Below are positions 27,171 to 36,043 of a stretch of 64,000 bases of DNA, one piece after another (within the stretch, counting starts at the first letter, position 1; every line of letters begins with the position of its first letter). The DNA comes from Lachnospiraceae bacterium (lineage in GTDB: Bacteria; Bacillota; Clostridia; Lachnospirales; Lachnospiraceae): contig JAIKZQ010000003.1 in assembly GCA_024682075.1 (NCBI GenBank), positions 24,390 through 88,389 on the forward strand, written 5' to 3'. A program made the translations under genes and the position numbers. The notes below the pieces were generated by a model. It saw only the letters and a program-made list of their open reading frames with translations, did not search any database and was not told the DNA's origin.

Positions 27171-27623
27171 ATGGGAATGTTTACGGCTTTTGACATATCT
27201 GCGTCGGGACTTACCGCACAGCGTTACAGAATGGACATCATATCCGAGAACGTGGCCAATGCCAACACCACGAGAACTCAGAACGGTGATCCCTATGTCA
27301 GGAAAGTTGTTTACTTTGAGGAAAAGGGCGTCAGGGGAAGTGATTCCTTCTCACATGTCCTTAATACAGTCAGCAAGAACTATGCAGGTAAGGGAGTCAA
27401 GGTTGCCAGGGTTCTCGAGGATAACGTCACACCCCAGAACATGGTATATGATCCTTCCCATCCGGATGCTGATGAAAACGGATATGTAATGTATCCCAAC
27501 GTCAATATCATAACCGAGATGACCAACCTGATTGATGCGAGCCGTTCCTATGAAGCCAATGCGACCGCTTTTGATGCGGCAAAGGCAATGGCTCAGCAGG
27601 GACTTAACATCGGACAGGGATGA
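27171..27623 (+). CDS. flgC: Flagellar proximal rod protein FlgC
   Basis: The 150-residue rod subunit opens with F-D-I-S-A-S-G-L-T-A-Q-R-Y-R-M-D and has N-V-A-N-A-N-T-T near 29. It ends with the rod/hook consensus around E-M-T-N-L-I-D-A-S-R-S-Y-E-A-N. It pairs with FlgB in the rod and is exported by the flagellar type III system. AAAGGAGC precedes the ATG. Confidence 0.95.
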   Translation: MGMFTAFDISASGLTAQRYRMDIISENVANANTTRTQNGDPYVRKVVYFEEKGVRGSDSFSHVLNTVSKNYAGKGVKVARVLEDNVTPQNMVYDPSHPDADENGYVMYPNVNIITEMTNLIDASRSYEANATAFDAAKAMAQQGLNIGQG

Positions 27624-27661
27624 TAAGCCGGCTTATGACCGCTTGATGATGAGGTGAGCAG

Positions 27662-27994
27662 ATGAACGCTTCGCTTGTACATGATCTGACAGGTGCTGTC
27701 GATCTTTATAAACTGAATGATTCGGCCAAGGGAGTCAGATCCCTTCAGGGAGAGACTTCCGACGGAACTTTGTTTTCTTCGGTTTTCAATACTGCCGTTG
27801 AAAATATCAAGACCACAAATGCGTATCTGTCCGATGCCGAGAATCAGGAGATTCTTTTTGCACTCGGTCAGTCCGACTCGACTCATGACCTTACGGTCGC
27901 GCTCGAGAAGGCACAGACAGCATTACAGTACACGGTTGCCATAAGGGATAAACTTATCGAGGCTTACAAGGAACTGATGCAGATGCAGGTCTGA
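27662..27994 (+). CDS. fliE: Flagellar hook-basal body complex protein FliE
   Basis: The 110-residue protein is the junction between the MS ring and the rod. The C-terminal part carries the FliE pattern H-D-L-T-V-A-L-E-K-A-Q-T-A-L-Q-Y-T-V-A-I followed by R-D-K-L-I-E-A-Y-K-E-L-M-Q-M-Q-V. Slightly longer N-terminus than E. coli FliE. ATG follows GAGGTGAGCAG. Confidence 0.93.
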   Translation: MNASLVHDLTGAVDLYKLNDSAKGVRSLQGETSDGTLFSSVFNTAVENIKTTNAYLSDAENQEILFALGQSDSTHDLTVALEKAQTALQYTVAIRDKLIEAYKELMQMQV

Positions 27995-28052
27995 CGTGCA
28001 TGCAAATGCCGCACGGACGTGGGCTGCGAAGAGATAATGCGGAGGCAAGGCA

Positions 28053-29651
28053 ATGCCTGAAAAGCTAAAAGAAATCTTAGAGAAGATAAAAGAGTGGTGG
28101 AATAAATTCACCTCCAGACAGAAAGGCATCATCATCGGCCTTACTGTTTTTACCATTGCTATTTTTGCGGTGATAATCTTCTTCGTCTCAAGACCCAAGT
28201 ACAAGGTTCTCATCACGGCTTCCAGCACTGTTGAAAGCTCCAAGATCATAGCGATCCTTGATGAGAATTCCATAGCGCATATCGAATCCCAGGATGCACT
28301 TACCATAAGCGTCGAGGCGTCTCAGTACACCGCTGCCGAACTTGCTCTCGGATCGTCCGGATATGTTCCGGATGATTATTCCCTCGAGGATGCGCTTTCG
28401 AGCTCGCTTTCCACAACCACGGGAGATACCGCCAAAAGATTCCAGCTCTATCTGGAGAACAAGCTCCGGGCTGACATACTCAGCATAGAGGGTATCATCG
28501 ACTGTAAGGTCAATCTCAACATTCCCGAAGATACCGGCACACTCATCTCCAATGAGGAGGAAGCGTCCGCATATATTCAGATCGAACATGACGGAAGCTT
28601 CACGGCAGCAAAGGCAGCCAATCTCGCCAAGGCCGTTCAGACATTCCTTCGCAACAGCAATACTGCCAACATAACGATACTTGATTCCGACGGAACCCTT
28701 CTTTTTGCGGGCGGTGATGATTATTCATCATCGGGCATTGCCGATTCCATGCAGGAACTCCGCAACCAGGCTGAGGCCATGATAGCCAACCAGGTCAAGA
28801 AGGTTCTTCTCGGCACGCCCAATTACAATAATGTCGAGGTCACATCGCATCTCGACATGGACTATTCCAATTACGAAAAGACCGTTAAGGAATACTATGC
28901 TAATGAAGGCCGTACTGAGGGCATGCTCTCGCATGAAGAGAATTATGAATCCACATCCGAGAACGGAGTGGGCGGTGTGCCCGGAACCGATTCAAACGGT
29001 GAAAATACCACATACGTGACCAGCGATTACGGCACCAGTTCCACATCCACCACCGAGAACGAGAAGGATTATCTCCCCAATGAATCATCCGAGTACAGGA
29101 TCACTCCTGCGGGAGCCATCAATTATGCGACATCATCCATGTCCATCGCGGCCATCTCTTACAAGGAGATCCGTGAAGAGGAGATCGAAGCACAGGGGCT
29201 TCTGGACGGCACCACCTGGGAAGAATATAAGATTGCCAATTCCACCGACAGGAAGCTTGAGGTCGATCCCGATCTGTACCTGATCGCATCCAATGCGACC
29301 GGCATTCCCGTTGCTAACATCACGATAGTTGCATACGAATCCCCTATTTTCTATGACAAGGAAAGTGTACATATAAGCTGGACTACGGTCCTTTCCGCTT
29401 TCCTGATCGTCCTTATTCTCGGCCTTCTTGCTTTTGTGATCCTCAGGAGCATGGGAACACGTGAAGAGGAGGAGACCACTACCGAGATTTCTGTTGAGGA
29501 CCTTCTTCAGTCCAATCCCGAGCCTCAGATCGAGAATATTGATGTTGAGAATAAATCCGAGACCAGAAGGATGATAGAAAAGTTTGTTGATGAAAATCCC
29601 GAAGCGGCAGCGGCGCTTTTGCGTAACTGGCTGACCGATGAATGGGGCTGA
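28053..29651 (+). CDS. fliF: Flagellar MS-ring protein FliF
   Basis: The 532-residue membrane protein forms the MS ring on which the basal body is built. A transmembrane helix lies near 29-48, followed by ring-building motif domains (Y-K-V-L-I-T-A-S-S-T near 52). A Ser/Thr/Gly/Glu-rich variable loop is at about 290-345, a second membrane helix near 445-465 and a short cytoplasmic tail that docks FliG. Order and length agree with the family. GGAGGCAAGGC lies upstream of the start. Confidence 0.94.
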   Translation: MPEKLKEILEKIKEWWNKFTSRQKGIIIGLTVFTIAIFAVIIFFVSRPKYKVLITASSTVESSKIIAILDENSIAHIESQDALTISVEASQYTAAELALGSSGYVPDDYSLEDALSSSLSTTTGDTAKRFQLYLENKLRADILSIEGIIDCKVNLNIPEDTGTLISNEEEASAYIQIEHDGSFTAAKAANLAKAVQTFLRNSNTANITILDSDGTLLFAGGDDYSSSGIADSMQELRNQAEAMIANQVKKVLLGTPNYNNVEVTSHLDMDYSNYEKTVKEYYANEGRTEGMLSHEENYESTSENGVGGVPGTDSNGENTTYVTSDYGTSSTSTTENEKDYLPNESSEYRITPAGAINYATSSMSIAAISYKEIREEEIEAQGLLDGTTWEEYKIANSTDRKLEVDPDLYLIASNATGIPVANITIVAYESPIFYDKESVHISWTTVLSAFLIVLILGLLAFVILRSMGTREEEETTTEISVEDLLQSNPEPQIENIDVENKSETRRMIEKFVDENPEAAAALLRNWLTDEWG

Positions 29652-29671
29652 TCATAAGGAGATGAACACAG

Positions 29672-30688
29672 ATGGCAGCAACGTCATCAAATGAAATAAC
29701 CGGACTTCAGAAGGCAGCCATACTTCTGATAACTCTCGGCCCCGAAAGGAGTGCCGGTATCTTCAAGCACCTCAAGGAAGAGGAGATTGAAGAGCTTACA
29801 CTTGAGATTGCCAATACCAGGACTGTCGGTCCCGATGTCAAGGAAGCGATACTTGAGGAATTCTATGGCGTGTGTCTTGCACAGCAGTATATCGCAGAAG
29901 GCGGTATCGGTTATGCAAGAGAACTTCTCGAGAAATCCCTCGGTTCGGAAAAAGCAATGGATGTCATCGGACGTCTCACCGCATCACTTCAGGTCAAGCC
30001 TTTCGAATTCATCAGAAAGACCGATCCTTCACAGCTCATCAACTTCATACAGGATGAGCATCCTCAGACCATAGCTCTGATCCTTTCGTATCTGTCTCCC
30101 CAGCAGGCCGCACAGATCATATCCGGTCTTGCACCTGACAGGCAGGCGGATGTTGCACGAAGGATCGCTGTCATGGACAGAACGAGCCCCGATGTCATCA
30201 AGGAAGTCGAGAACGTCCTCGAACAAAAGCTTGCATCGCTGGTCAATCAGGATTACACGATCATCGGCGGCGTCGATTCCGTTGTCGAGATACTCAACTC
30301 CGTGGACCGTGGTACGGAGAAGCACATCATGGAGTCTCTCGAGATCGAGGAGCCGGAACTTGCCGACGAGATCAGAAAGAAGATGTTCGTATTCGAGGAT
30401 ATCCTTCTTCTCGACGACAGATCCATTCAGAGAGTGCTGCGTGATGTTGACAACAATGATCTCAGCATTGCTCTCAAGGCTGCAAATGAACAGGTACAGA
30501 ATGCTATATTCAATAACCTTTCGAAGCGTCTTGCAACCATGATCAAGGAAGACATGGAATTCATGGGACCTGTACGTATGAAGGATGTTGAAGAGGCTCA
30601 GCAGAAGATTGTTAATATTATCCGTAAACTGGAGGATTCCGGCGAGATCGTCATCTCCAGAGGCGGCGGAGATGAGATAGTTGTCTAA
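29672..30688 (+). CDS. fliG: Flagellar motor switch protein FliG
   Basis: The 338-residue cytoplasmic rotor protein links FliF to the stator and to FliM. The N-terminal domain begins G-L-Q-K-A-A-I-L-L-I-T-L-G, the middle domain has the E-H-P-Q-T-I-A-L-I-L-S motif near 128, and the C-terminal domain has the charged torque helix (F-E-D-I-L-L-L-D-D-R-S-I-Q-R-V-L-R near 246-262). AAGGAGATG precedes the ATG. It overlaps the TTG start of fliH by eight bases. Confidence 0.96.
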   Translation: MAATSSNEITGLQKAAILLITLGPERSAGIFKHLKEEEIEELTLEIANTRTVGPDVKEAILEEFYGVCLAQQYIAEGGIGYARELLEKSLGSEKAMDVIGRLTASLQVKPFEFIRKTDPSQLINFIQDEHPQTIALILSYLSPQQAAQIISGLAPDRQADVARRIAVMDRTSPDVIKEVENVLEQKLASLVNQDYTIIGGVDSVVEILNSVDRGTEKHIMESLEIEEPELADEIRKKMFVFEDILLLDDRSIQRVLRDVDNNDLSIALKAANEQVQNAIFNNLSKRLATMIKEDMEFMGPVRMKDVEEAQQKIVNIIRKLEDSGEIVISRGGGDEIVV

Positions 30689-31598
30689 CCTATATAAAAC
30701 CTCTTATATGAATATGGGAAGTGACAAGCGAGTCATAGACATGAACGAGCTTGTCAAGAAAAGGATAGATGCACTTGGACTGAAGATGCAGAGACCCGAG
30801 AACTCCGGATTTGTCGAAGGCATCAATGCTGACAGTGAAGGCGTTGAGGAACTCGTACAGGGAGTGACGCTTGACGGGGATTTTCCCGAGGGCGAAGGCT
30901 TTACCGAAGGGCTTGGCAGACTGAGCGATGCATCTTTGTCAGGCAATGTCATAAAAGGGGATGCGGGCGCGGATCCGGGGGCTCTCATTGATGAGGCCAA
31001 CGCCGAGGCTGAGAGGATAATCGGCGAGGCAAAGGCATCTGCCAAATTGATTGAATCACAGGCAAGGGATAATGCGGAGAGCGTGACTGCGGAGGCCAGA
31101 AATAAAGGCTATCAGGACGGATATTCCGAGGGAAGCACAAGGGCTGCCCAGGAGATCCAGGACATGAGAGAAGCTCTCGACAGAGAAAGGCAGGAACTCG
31201 AAGAGCTGTATCAGAAGAAGTTCAATGAGATAGAACCGGAGCTTGTAGAGACGATAACCGATGTGTACGAGCACATTTTAAATACCGATCTCAAGATGCA
31301 TAAGACGATAGCGGGTCATCTTGTCGCTAATGCTCTCAGGAACATCGAGGGTGCAAGGAGCTTCCTGATACACATCAGCAAGGATAATTTCGATTATGTC
31401 AATTCCCGCAAGAAAGCCCTTGAGGAAGCGGCCAAGGTTCCCGGAAGCGTGATAGAGATCATGGAAGACATATCTCTTCCGCCCGATTCATGCATGATTG
31501 AAACCGATGGCGGAATATTTGACTGCAGCCTCGGTACCGAGCTTTCGGAACTGTCCACGAAACTGAGACTTCTGTCTTATTCGAAGGATGAAGGCTGA
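30681..31598 (+). CDS. fliH: Flagellar export regulator FliH
   Basis: FliH binds and restrains the FliI ATPase in the export apparatus. The start is taken as TTG 30681 because it yields the N-terminus S-N-L-Y-K..R-V-I-D, which recalls clostridial FliH proteins as I remember them, and GGAG lies upstream inside fliG. The next in-frame ATG is at 30708. The 305-residue protein has an Asp/Glu/Gly-rich N-terminal half, a long helical coiled-coil (about 100-185, A-E-A-E-R-I-I-G-E-A-K-A-S-A) and a C-terminal FliH/V-ATPase-E-like domain. The N-terminal spacer is longer than in Bacillus. Confidence 0.88.
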   Translation: MSNLYKTSYMNMGSDKRVIDMNELVKKRIDALGLKMQRPENSGFVEGINADSEGVEELVQGVTLDGDFPEGEGFTEGLGRLSDASLSGNVIKGDAGADPGALIDEANAEAERIIGEAKASAKLIESQARDNAESVTAEARNKGYQDGYSEGSTRAAQEIQDMREALDRERQELEELYQKKFNEIEPELVETITDVYEHILNTDLKMHKTIAGHLVANALRNIEGARSFLIHISKDNFDYVNSRKKALEEAAKVPGSVIEIMEDISLPPDSCMIETDGGIFDCSLGTELSELSTKLRLLSYSKDEG

Positions 31599-31656
31599 GG
31601 ACCGTATCTGTCACAGTAAATGCCGGCATGAGCGATCCATAAATCAAAACACTAAT

Positions 31657-31680
31657 AAGGCCGGCTTTCCGGCCTTTGTT
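31657..31680 (+). terminator. Intrinsic terminator-like hairpin between fliH and fliI
   Basis: A perfect 8-bp stem AAGGCCGG/CCGGCCTT (31657-31664, 31669-31676) with loop CTTT is followed by TGTT. The short U-tract suggests partial termination inside the operon. No promoter is evident between it and fliI. Confidence 0.65.
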
Positions 31681-31713
31681 CATATGAAGAGCATATGAGG
31701 AACTGATTTCCTT

Positions 31714-33060
31714 ATGGTTACTGTCAGAGACGTGGATTATAAGAAATATAATAAGGCGGTTCAGTACACTTTTTTCAAGAAAATGGGAAAAGTGATAAAC
31801 GTTGTCGGACTGACCATAGAATCTGCCGGCCCTGATGCCAAGCTCGGAGATATCTGCCGCATCATTCCCAAGGGAGATGAGCTTGGAGAATCTTCCGAAC
31901 AGGAGATCCTTGCAGAAGTGGTCGGATTCAAGGACAAGAAAACGCTTCTCATGCCATACGGCGTCACCGACGGCATCGGACTCGGAAGCATGGTCATCAA
32001 TACCGGATATCCGCTTATGGTGTCGGCAAGCAGGGATCTTCTGGGCAAGACGCTGAACGCACTTGGCGAGCCGGCTGACGGGTCCGTTATAGAGGGCGAG
32101 AGATACTCTGTTGAGAATGCACCGCCCGATCCCATGCAGAGGGCCATAATAGATGAGGTTCTGCCCCTCGGTGTAAAGGCTGTTGACGGCATGATCACAC
32201 TCGGCAAGGGACAGCGTATCGGGATTTTTGCGGGCTCCGGTGTCGGCAAATCGACTCTTATGGGCATGTTTGCGCGTAATACCAAGGCTGACATAAATGT
32301 CATTGCACTCATCGGAGAGCGAGGCAGGGAGGTCAGGGAGTTCATAGAAAGAGACCTCGGCGAGGAGGGCATGAAGCGAAGCGTTGTCGTTGTGGCAACC
32401 TCCGACAGACCTGCACTTGAGAGGAAAAAAGCCGCACTCACCGCGACTGCCATAGCCGAATATTTCAGAGACCAGGGTGAGGATGTTCTTCTCATGATGG
32501 ACTCGCTTACCAGATTCTCGATGGCTCAAAGAGAGATAGGACTTGCCAGCGGTGAACCTCCTGTCACCAGAGGATATCCCCCTTCGGTGTATTCGGAGAT
32601 GCCCAAGCTTCTTGAGAGAGCGGGCAGAAGCGACAAGGGATCCATCACGGGACTTTACACCGTCCTGGTCGATGGTGATGATTTCAATGAACCCATAACC
32701 GATACGGCCAGGAGTATTCTTGACGGCCATATCATGCTCGACAGAAAGCTTGGTCACAAGAATCATTATCCTGCAATAGACGTGCTCATGAGCATTTCAA
32801 GATGCATGAGCTCCATATGCGACAAAAAGCATAAGGCCGCGGCGAGCCGGCTCAAGACAGTACTTGCCACTTACAATGAGGCTGAAGATCTGATCAACAT
32901 AGGCGCATACAAGAGCGGGTCGAATCCCAACATTGATTATGCGATCAGCAAGATAGATGCCGTCAACGAATTCCTTTGTCAGGATACTGACGCAAAATAC
33001 ACTTTTGAGGAGAGCGTTGAGCTGCTTGAACAGTTATTTGCGGATGACACGAAGAAATAA
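31714..33060 (+). CDS. fliI: Flagellum-specific ATPase FliI
   Basis: The 448-residue cytoplasmic ATPase of the flagellar type III export gate resembles F1-ATPase beta. Walker A G-I-F-A-G-S-G-V-G-K-S-T is near 170-181, then I-G-E-R-G-R-E-V-R-E-F near 195-205 and Walker B V-L-L-M-M-D-S-L-T-R near 255. Length and motifs are standard. The gene is separated from fliH by 115 bases holding a terminator-like hairpin, which is unusual in this tightly packed cluster. Confidence 0.96.
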   Translation: MVTVRDVDYKKYNKAVQYTFFKKMGKVINVVGLTIESAGPDAKLGDICRIIPKGDELGESSEQEILAEVVGFKDKKTLLMPYGVTDGIGLGSMVINTGYPLMVSASRDLLGKTLNALGEPADGSVIEGERYSVENAPPDPMQRAIIDEVLPLGVKAVDGMITLGKGQRIGIFAGSGVGKSTLMGMFARNTKADINVIALIGERGREVREFIERDLGEEGMKRSVVVVATSDRPALERKKAALTATAIAEYFRDQGEDVLLMMDSLTRFSMAQREIGLASGEPPVTRGYPPSVYSEMPKLLERAGRSDKGSITGLYTVLVDGDDFNEPITDTARSILDGHIMLDRKLGHKNHYPAIDVLMSISRCMSSICDKKHKAAASRLKTVLATYNEAEDLINIGAYKSGSNPNIDYAISKIDAVNEFLCQDTDAKYTFEESVELLEQLFADDTKK

Positions 33061-33071
33061 CGGGGTAAAAA

Positions 33072-33527
33072 ATGGCCAGATTCCGTTATACAATGCAGAA
33101 CATCCTTAACATCAAGGAGAAGATGGAAACCCAGGCCAAGCAGCAGTTTGGCGAAGCCAAGAGGCTCCTTGACATTGAGGAAGATGCCCTTGCGGAGCTG
33201 TATCGCAGACGCGAGGAAATAGAGAGGCACGCGGTTGAAGTGCTGCAGGGCGATCTGGACATGCACGAGATCGAGGATTCCCAGATGTCGAGGATCATAT
33301 GCGACCAGAAGATCGCGGACCAGCAGATCAAGGTGAGCAGGGCCGAGGCAGCTCTCGAAAGAGCAAGAGCGGAGCTTGAAGAAGCAGTCAAGGAAAGAAA
33401 GACACACGAAAAACTCAAGGAGAAGCAGTTTGACGAATTCATCCGCGAGGAGAACAGGGCGGAGAGCAAATCCATTGATGAACTGACCACTTACACATAT
33501 GGGCAAAAGGTGACTGAAGATGGCTAA
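33072..33527 (+). CDS. fliJ: Flagellar export chaperone FliJ
   Basis: The 151-residue, almost entirely alpha-helical coiled-coil protein opens with F-R-Y-T-M-Q-N-I-L-N-I-K-E-K-M-E, a typical FliJ start. It is rich in Glu, Arg, Lys and Gln throughout. FliJ acts with FliI and FlhA in export. It lies 11 bases after fliI and overlaps the next gene by eight bases. Confidence 0.9.
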   Translation: MARFRYTMQNILNIKEKMETQAKQQFGEAKRLLDIEEDALAELYRRREEIERHAVEVLQGDLDMHEIEDSQMSRIICDQKIADQQIKVSRAEAALERARAELEEAVKERKTHEKLKEKQFDEFIREENRAESKSIDELTTYTYGQKVTEDG

Positions 33528-34401
33528 AGAACTTACACCTGAAGAGAAGGCAGCTCAGGAAGAGAAGAAACGCCTTCAGGATGAAAAGAAACAACTGAAA
33601 AAGGACCAGGCTGCTCAGAAAAAAGAGGCCAAGAAAAGGGCCAAGGAGATAGCCAAGCAGGAAGAGAAACTCGAAAGCGACGAAGAAGGCGGCGGATTTG
33701 TCACATTCATCGCCACTTTGTTCATCGTGCTCTTATGGCTTGCCGTGATAGTTGTGATAATCAAGCTGGATGTCGGAGGATTCGGAAGCTCCGTTCTGGC
33801 GCCGGTCCTGAAAAACGTACCTGTGATCAATAAGATCCTGCCCTCATCGACGGCTTCCGAGACCCTTGATCCCACCATGTACGGAGGCTATACGAACCTC
33901 AGGGATGCCGTTGAGAGGATCAATGCACTTGAATATGAGCTGGAAATGCTCAGGAGCGCCAATGCGACCAAGGATGAGAGGATAGCGGCACTTGAAGCGG
34001 AAGTCACCAGGCTTTCCGAGTTTGAGACCATGCAGGTGGATTTCCAGAGGATCCGTAACGAATTCTATGAAGAGGTGATATATGCCGAAAACGGGCCGGG
34101 CCCCGAGGCATATGTTGAATATTTTGAGTCCATAGATCCCACAACGGCCGAATTCCTTTACAAGCAGGTCGTTGAAGACATGCAGATATCCCAGGAAATC
34201 CAGGATTATGTTGCAGCATATTCCGCAATGAAGCCCAAGGAGGCTGCGGCTCTGTTCGAACAGATGACCGATAATGAAGGCATACAGCTTGCCGCCAGGA
34301 TACTCGGTGCCATGAATCCCGAGGACAGGGCTGCAATATTCAATGTGATGGACAAGGAAATTGCTGCCAGGATCACCAAGATCCTCGATCCGGAAAGTTA
34401 G
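33520..34401 (+). CDS. MotE/YlxF-like protein with MgtE N-terminal domain
   Basis: The 293-residue protein has a very Lys/Glu-rich cytoplasmic N-terminus (about 1-60), one membrane helix (about 65-87), a periplasm-side coiled coil (R-I-N-A-L-E-Y-E-L-E-M-L near 130-165) and a C-terminal MgtE_N-like helical domain. That domain contains Y-S-A-M-K-P-K-E-A-A-A-L-F-E-Q-M and A-M-N-P-E-D-R-A-A-I-F. It corresponds in position and layout to B. subtilis YlxF and to MotE, a chaperone for stator protein MotC in other bacteria. No motC is in the window, so the partner here may be MotB or another envelope protein (inference). Confidence 0.8.
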   Translation: MAKELTPEEKAAQEEKKRLQDEKKQLKKDQAAQKKEAKKRAKEIAKQEEKLESDEEGGGFVTFIATLFIVLLWLAVIVVIIKLDVGGFGSSVLAPVLKNVPVINKILPSSTASETLDPTMYGGYTNLRDAVERINALEYELEMLRSANATKDERIAALEAEVTRLSEFETMQVDFQRIRNEFYEEVIYAENGPGPEAYVEYFESIDPTTAEFLYKQVVEDMQISQEIQDYVAAYSAMKPKEAAALFEQMTDNEGIQLAARILGAMNPEDRAAIFNVMDKEIAARITKILDPES

Positions 34402-34404
34402 ACT

Positions 34405-34431
34405 TAAGTTTTTTCTTCTTTTGTCCGATAT
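34405..34431 (+). promoter_or_regulatory. Sigma-28 (FliA/SigD) promoter upstream of fliK
   Basis: TAAG (34405-34408), 15 bases, TCCGATAT (34424-34431). This has the exact spacer and seven of eight -10 bases of the SigD consensus TAAA-N15-GCCGATAT. It lies wholly in the gap between the MotE-like gene and fliK. Confidence 0.65.
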
Positions 34432-34439
34432 AAATCCCA

Positions 34440-34455
34440 GCAGAGTATACTCTGC
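34440..34455 (+). other. Perfect 16-bp palindrome in the fliK leader
   Basis: GCAGAGTATACTCTGC starts about nine bases after the predicted sigma-28 -10. It could be an operator at the transcription start or a short hairpin at the 5' end of the mRNA. Confidence 0.5.
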
Positions 34456-34491
34456 ATGTACCCCGAGATGGGAGAAAGGAAGGAATTGTCT

Positions 34492-36000
34492 ATGGGCATC
34501 ACACCTATCATGGATGCCACGGGCCTTACGGATCAGCTCATTCCCGCTGCGGCACCTGTAAAACCGTCGGATAACGGCGGCGTCGATTTCAGGTCGGTAT
34601 GGAATGATCAGGCTGGAAACAGGAACGCAAATGACCTCAGACCGGATTCTGCATCTGATTCTTTTGACAGGACAGGAAGCGGAAACGATCGAAAGGCAGG
34701 CGAGACTGCAGCCGACAGGAGAACAGACAGCCGTAACCGGGATGTCAGATCCGCTAAGCCCGATGAAGCATCGAAGACAGATGTGAAGGGCACGGACAGC
34801 CCTGAAGCAGCCGGAAGAGATGAGGCAAAGCCCGCATCGGATACCGGCAATGTGCTCAAGGATGAGGAAATCGTATCCGCACAGGAAACACTTGCTGCAA
34901 TCGTTTCAGACCTTACGGCAAAGCTTGCGGATATACTTGATATGTCTCCTGAAGAACTGGAGGGTCTTCTTCAGGCAGAAGGAATTACCGGAACTGACCT
35001 TCTGAACGTTGAAACTTTTAATTCGCTTGTTATCACCGCTCTTGGAGCAGAGGACCAGATTTCCCTTATTACGAACGAGGAAGATTATGCTGTTTTCGGA
35101 GATGCCGTAGAGGCGTTCGACGAAGTCATGGCTTCCGATTCGGGATGCATGGAAATGACGGTTTCCGAGCTTAAAAGTGCTGTTGATGAGCTTGCGGGAG
35201 GATCTCCTTTGGATGTGACAGATTCCGCAACGGATGAGATGACAGCAGAAACGGCAGGCGAAAGCACCGATCTGCGCACTGCGGACGAAGCGGATGTTGT
35301 CACGAGATTTGTCAGGAATTCCGAGGGCGAACTCGAGCAGGTCGGACCCTATGGAAACGGCGGTATTACCGGCGAGTCCAAGGTTGTCATGAAGGCAAAG
35401 GAGAACGGGGAAAACGGAAGAGATTTCGGAGAGCATGAAGGCAGTGAAAACGGAGCCGGACTTCCCGGTCAGGATGCTTCAATGAATGCAGCTCCCGCAA
35501 ATGAAGCATCAGCACCCGAACAGCCTGTAAGTTATGTCACGAATGCAAATGATATCGCCGATCAGATCCTCGAGAACATGAAGACTGTGACGGACGGCGA
35601 CTTTACCGACGTTGAGATGCAGCTTCATCCCGCATCACTCGGAATGGTGAGAGTTCACGTGACAAGTGAAGCCGGAGTCATAACCGCTAACTTCATCACC
35701 GAAAACGAAGCCGTCAAGGCAGCTGTCGAAAGCCAGATGATCAGGCTGAGCGAACAGTTTGAGGCTCAGGGCATAAGGGTTGAAGCAGTTGAAGTCACCA
35801 TAGCTTCTCACAGCTTCGAGGGAAATCTTCAGTCCGGAGAAAATGAGGCCCGCGGCGAGAACGGAAGCGGCGCAAAGAGGACCAGAAGGATAGACCTTGG
35901 CGATGACGGTGATCTCGACACATCTTCGATGGAAGATGAAGATAGGATCGCAGCCGAGATGATGGCTGCAAACGGCAATAAAGTAGACTATACAGCTTAA
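34492..36000 (+). CDS. fliK: Flagellar hook-length control protein FliK
   Basis: ATG 34492 (M-G-I-T-P-I-M-D) follows GGAAGGAATTGTCT; the in-frame ATG at 34456 lies in a palindrome and lacks a ribosome site. The protein of about 502 residues has a long, poorly conserved, charged N-terminal part used as the molecular ruler. The conserved C-terminal FliK domain reads D-V-E-M-Q-L-H-P-A-S-L-G-M-V-R-V-H-V followed by I-T-A-N-F-I-T-E-N-E-A-V-K. It is secreted and switches export from hook to filament subunits through FlhB. The sigma-28 promoter upstream would make its expression partly late-class. Confidence 0.9.
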   Translation: MGITPIMDATGLTDQLIPAAAPVKPSDNGGVDFRSVWNDQAGNRNANDLRPDSASDSFDRTGSGNDRKAGETAADRRTDSRNRDVRSAKPDEASKTDVKGTDSPEAAGRDEAKPASDTGNVLKDEEIVSAQETLAAIVSDLTAKLADILDMSPEELEGLLQAEGITGTDLLNVETFNSLVITALGAEDQISLITNEEDYAVFGDAVEAFDEVMASDSGCMEMTVSELKSAVDELAGGSPLDVTDSATDEMTAETAGESTDLRTADEADVVTRFVRNSEGELEQVGPYGNGGITGESKVVMKAKENGENGRDFGEHEGSENGAGLPGQDASMNAAPANEASAPEQPVSYVTNANDIADQILENMKTVTDGDFTDVEMQLHPASLGMVRVHVTSEAGVITANFITENEAVKAAVESQMIRLSEQFEAQGIRVEAVEVTIASHSFEGNLQSGENEARGENGSGAKRTRRIDLGDDGDLDTSSMEDEDRIAAEMMAANGNKVDYTA

Positions 36001-36013
36001 TGGCTGAGATTTA

Positions 36014-36029
36014 GGTCGCAGGTGCGACC
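36014..36029 (+). other. Hairpin between fliK and flgD
   Basis: GGTCGCA/TGCGACC with a two-base centre lies 14 bases before flgD and just ahead of GGAGG. There is no U-tract. It shares the core AGGTGCGAC with the hairpin at 23191. Confidence 0.5.
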
Positions 36030-36043
36030 GGATGGAGGTATAT

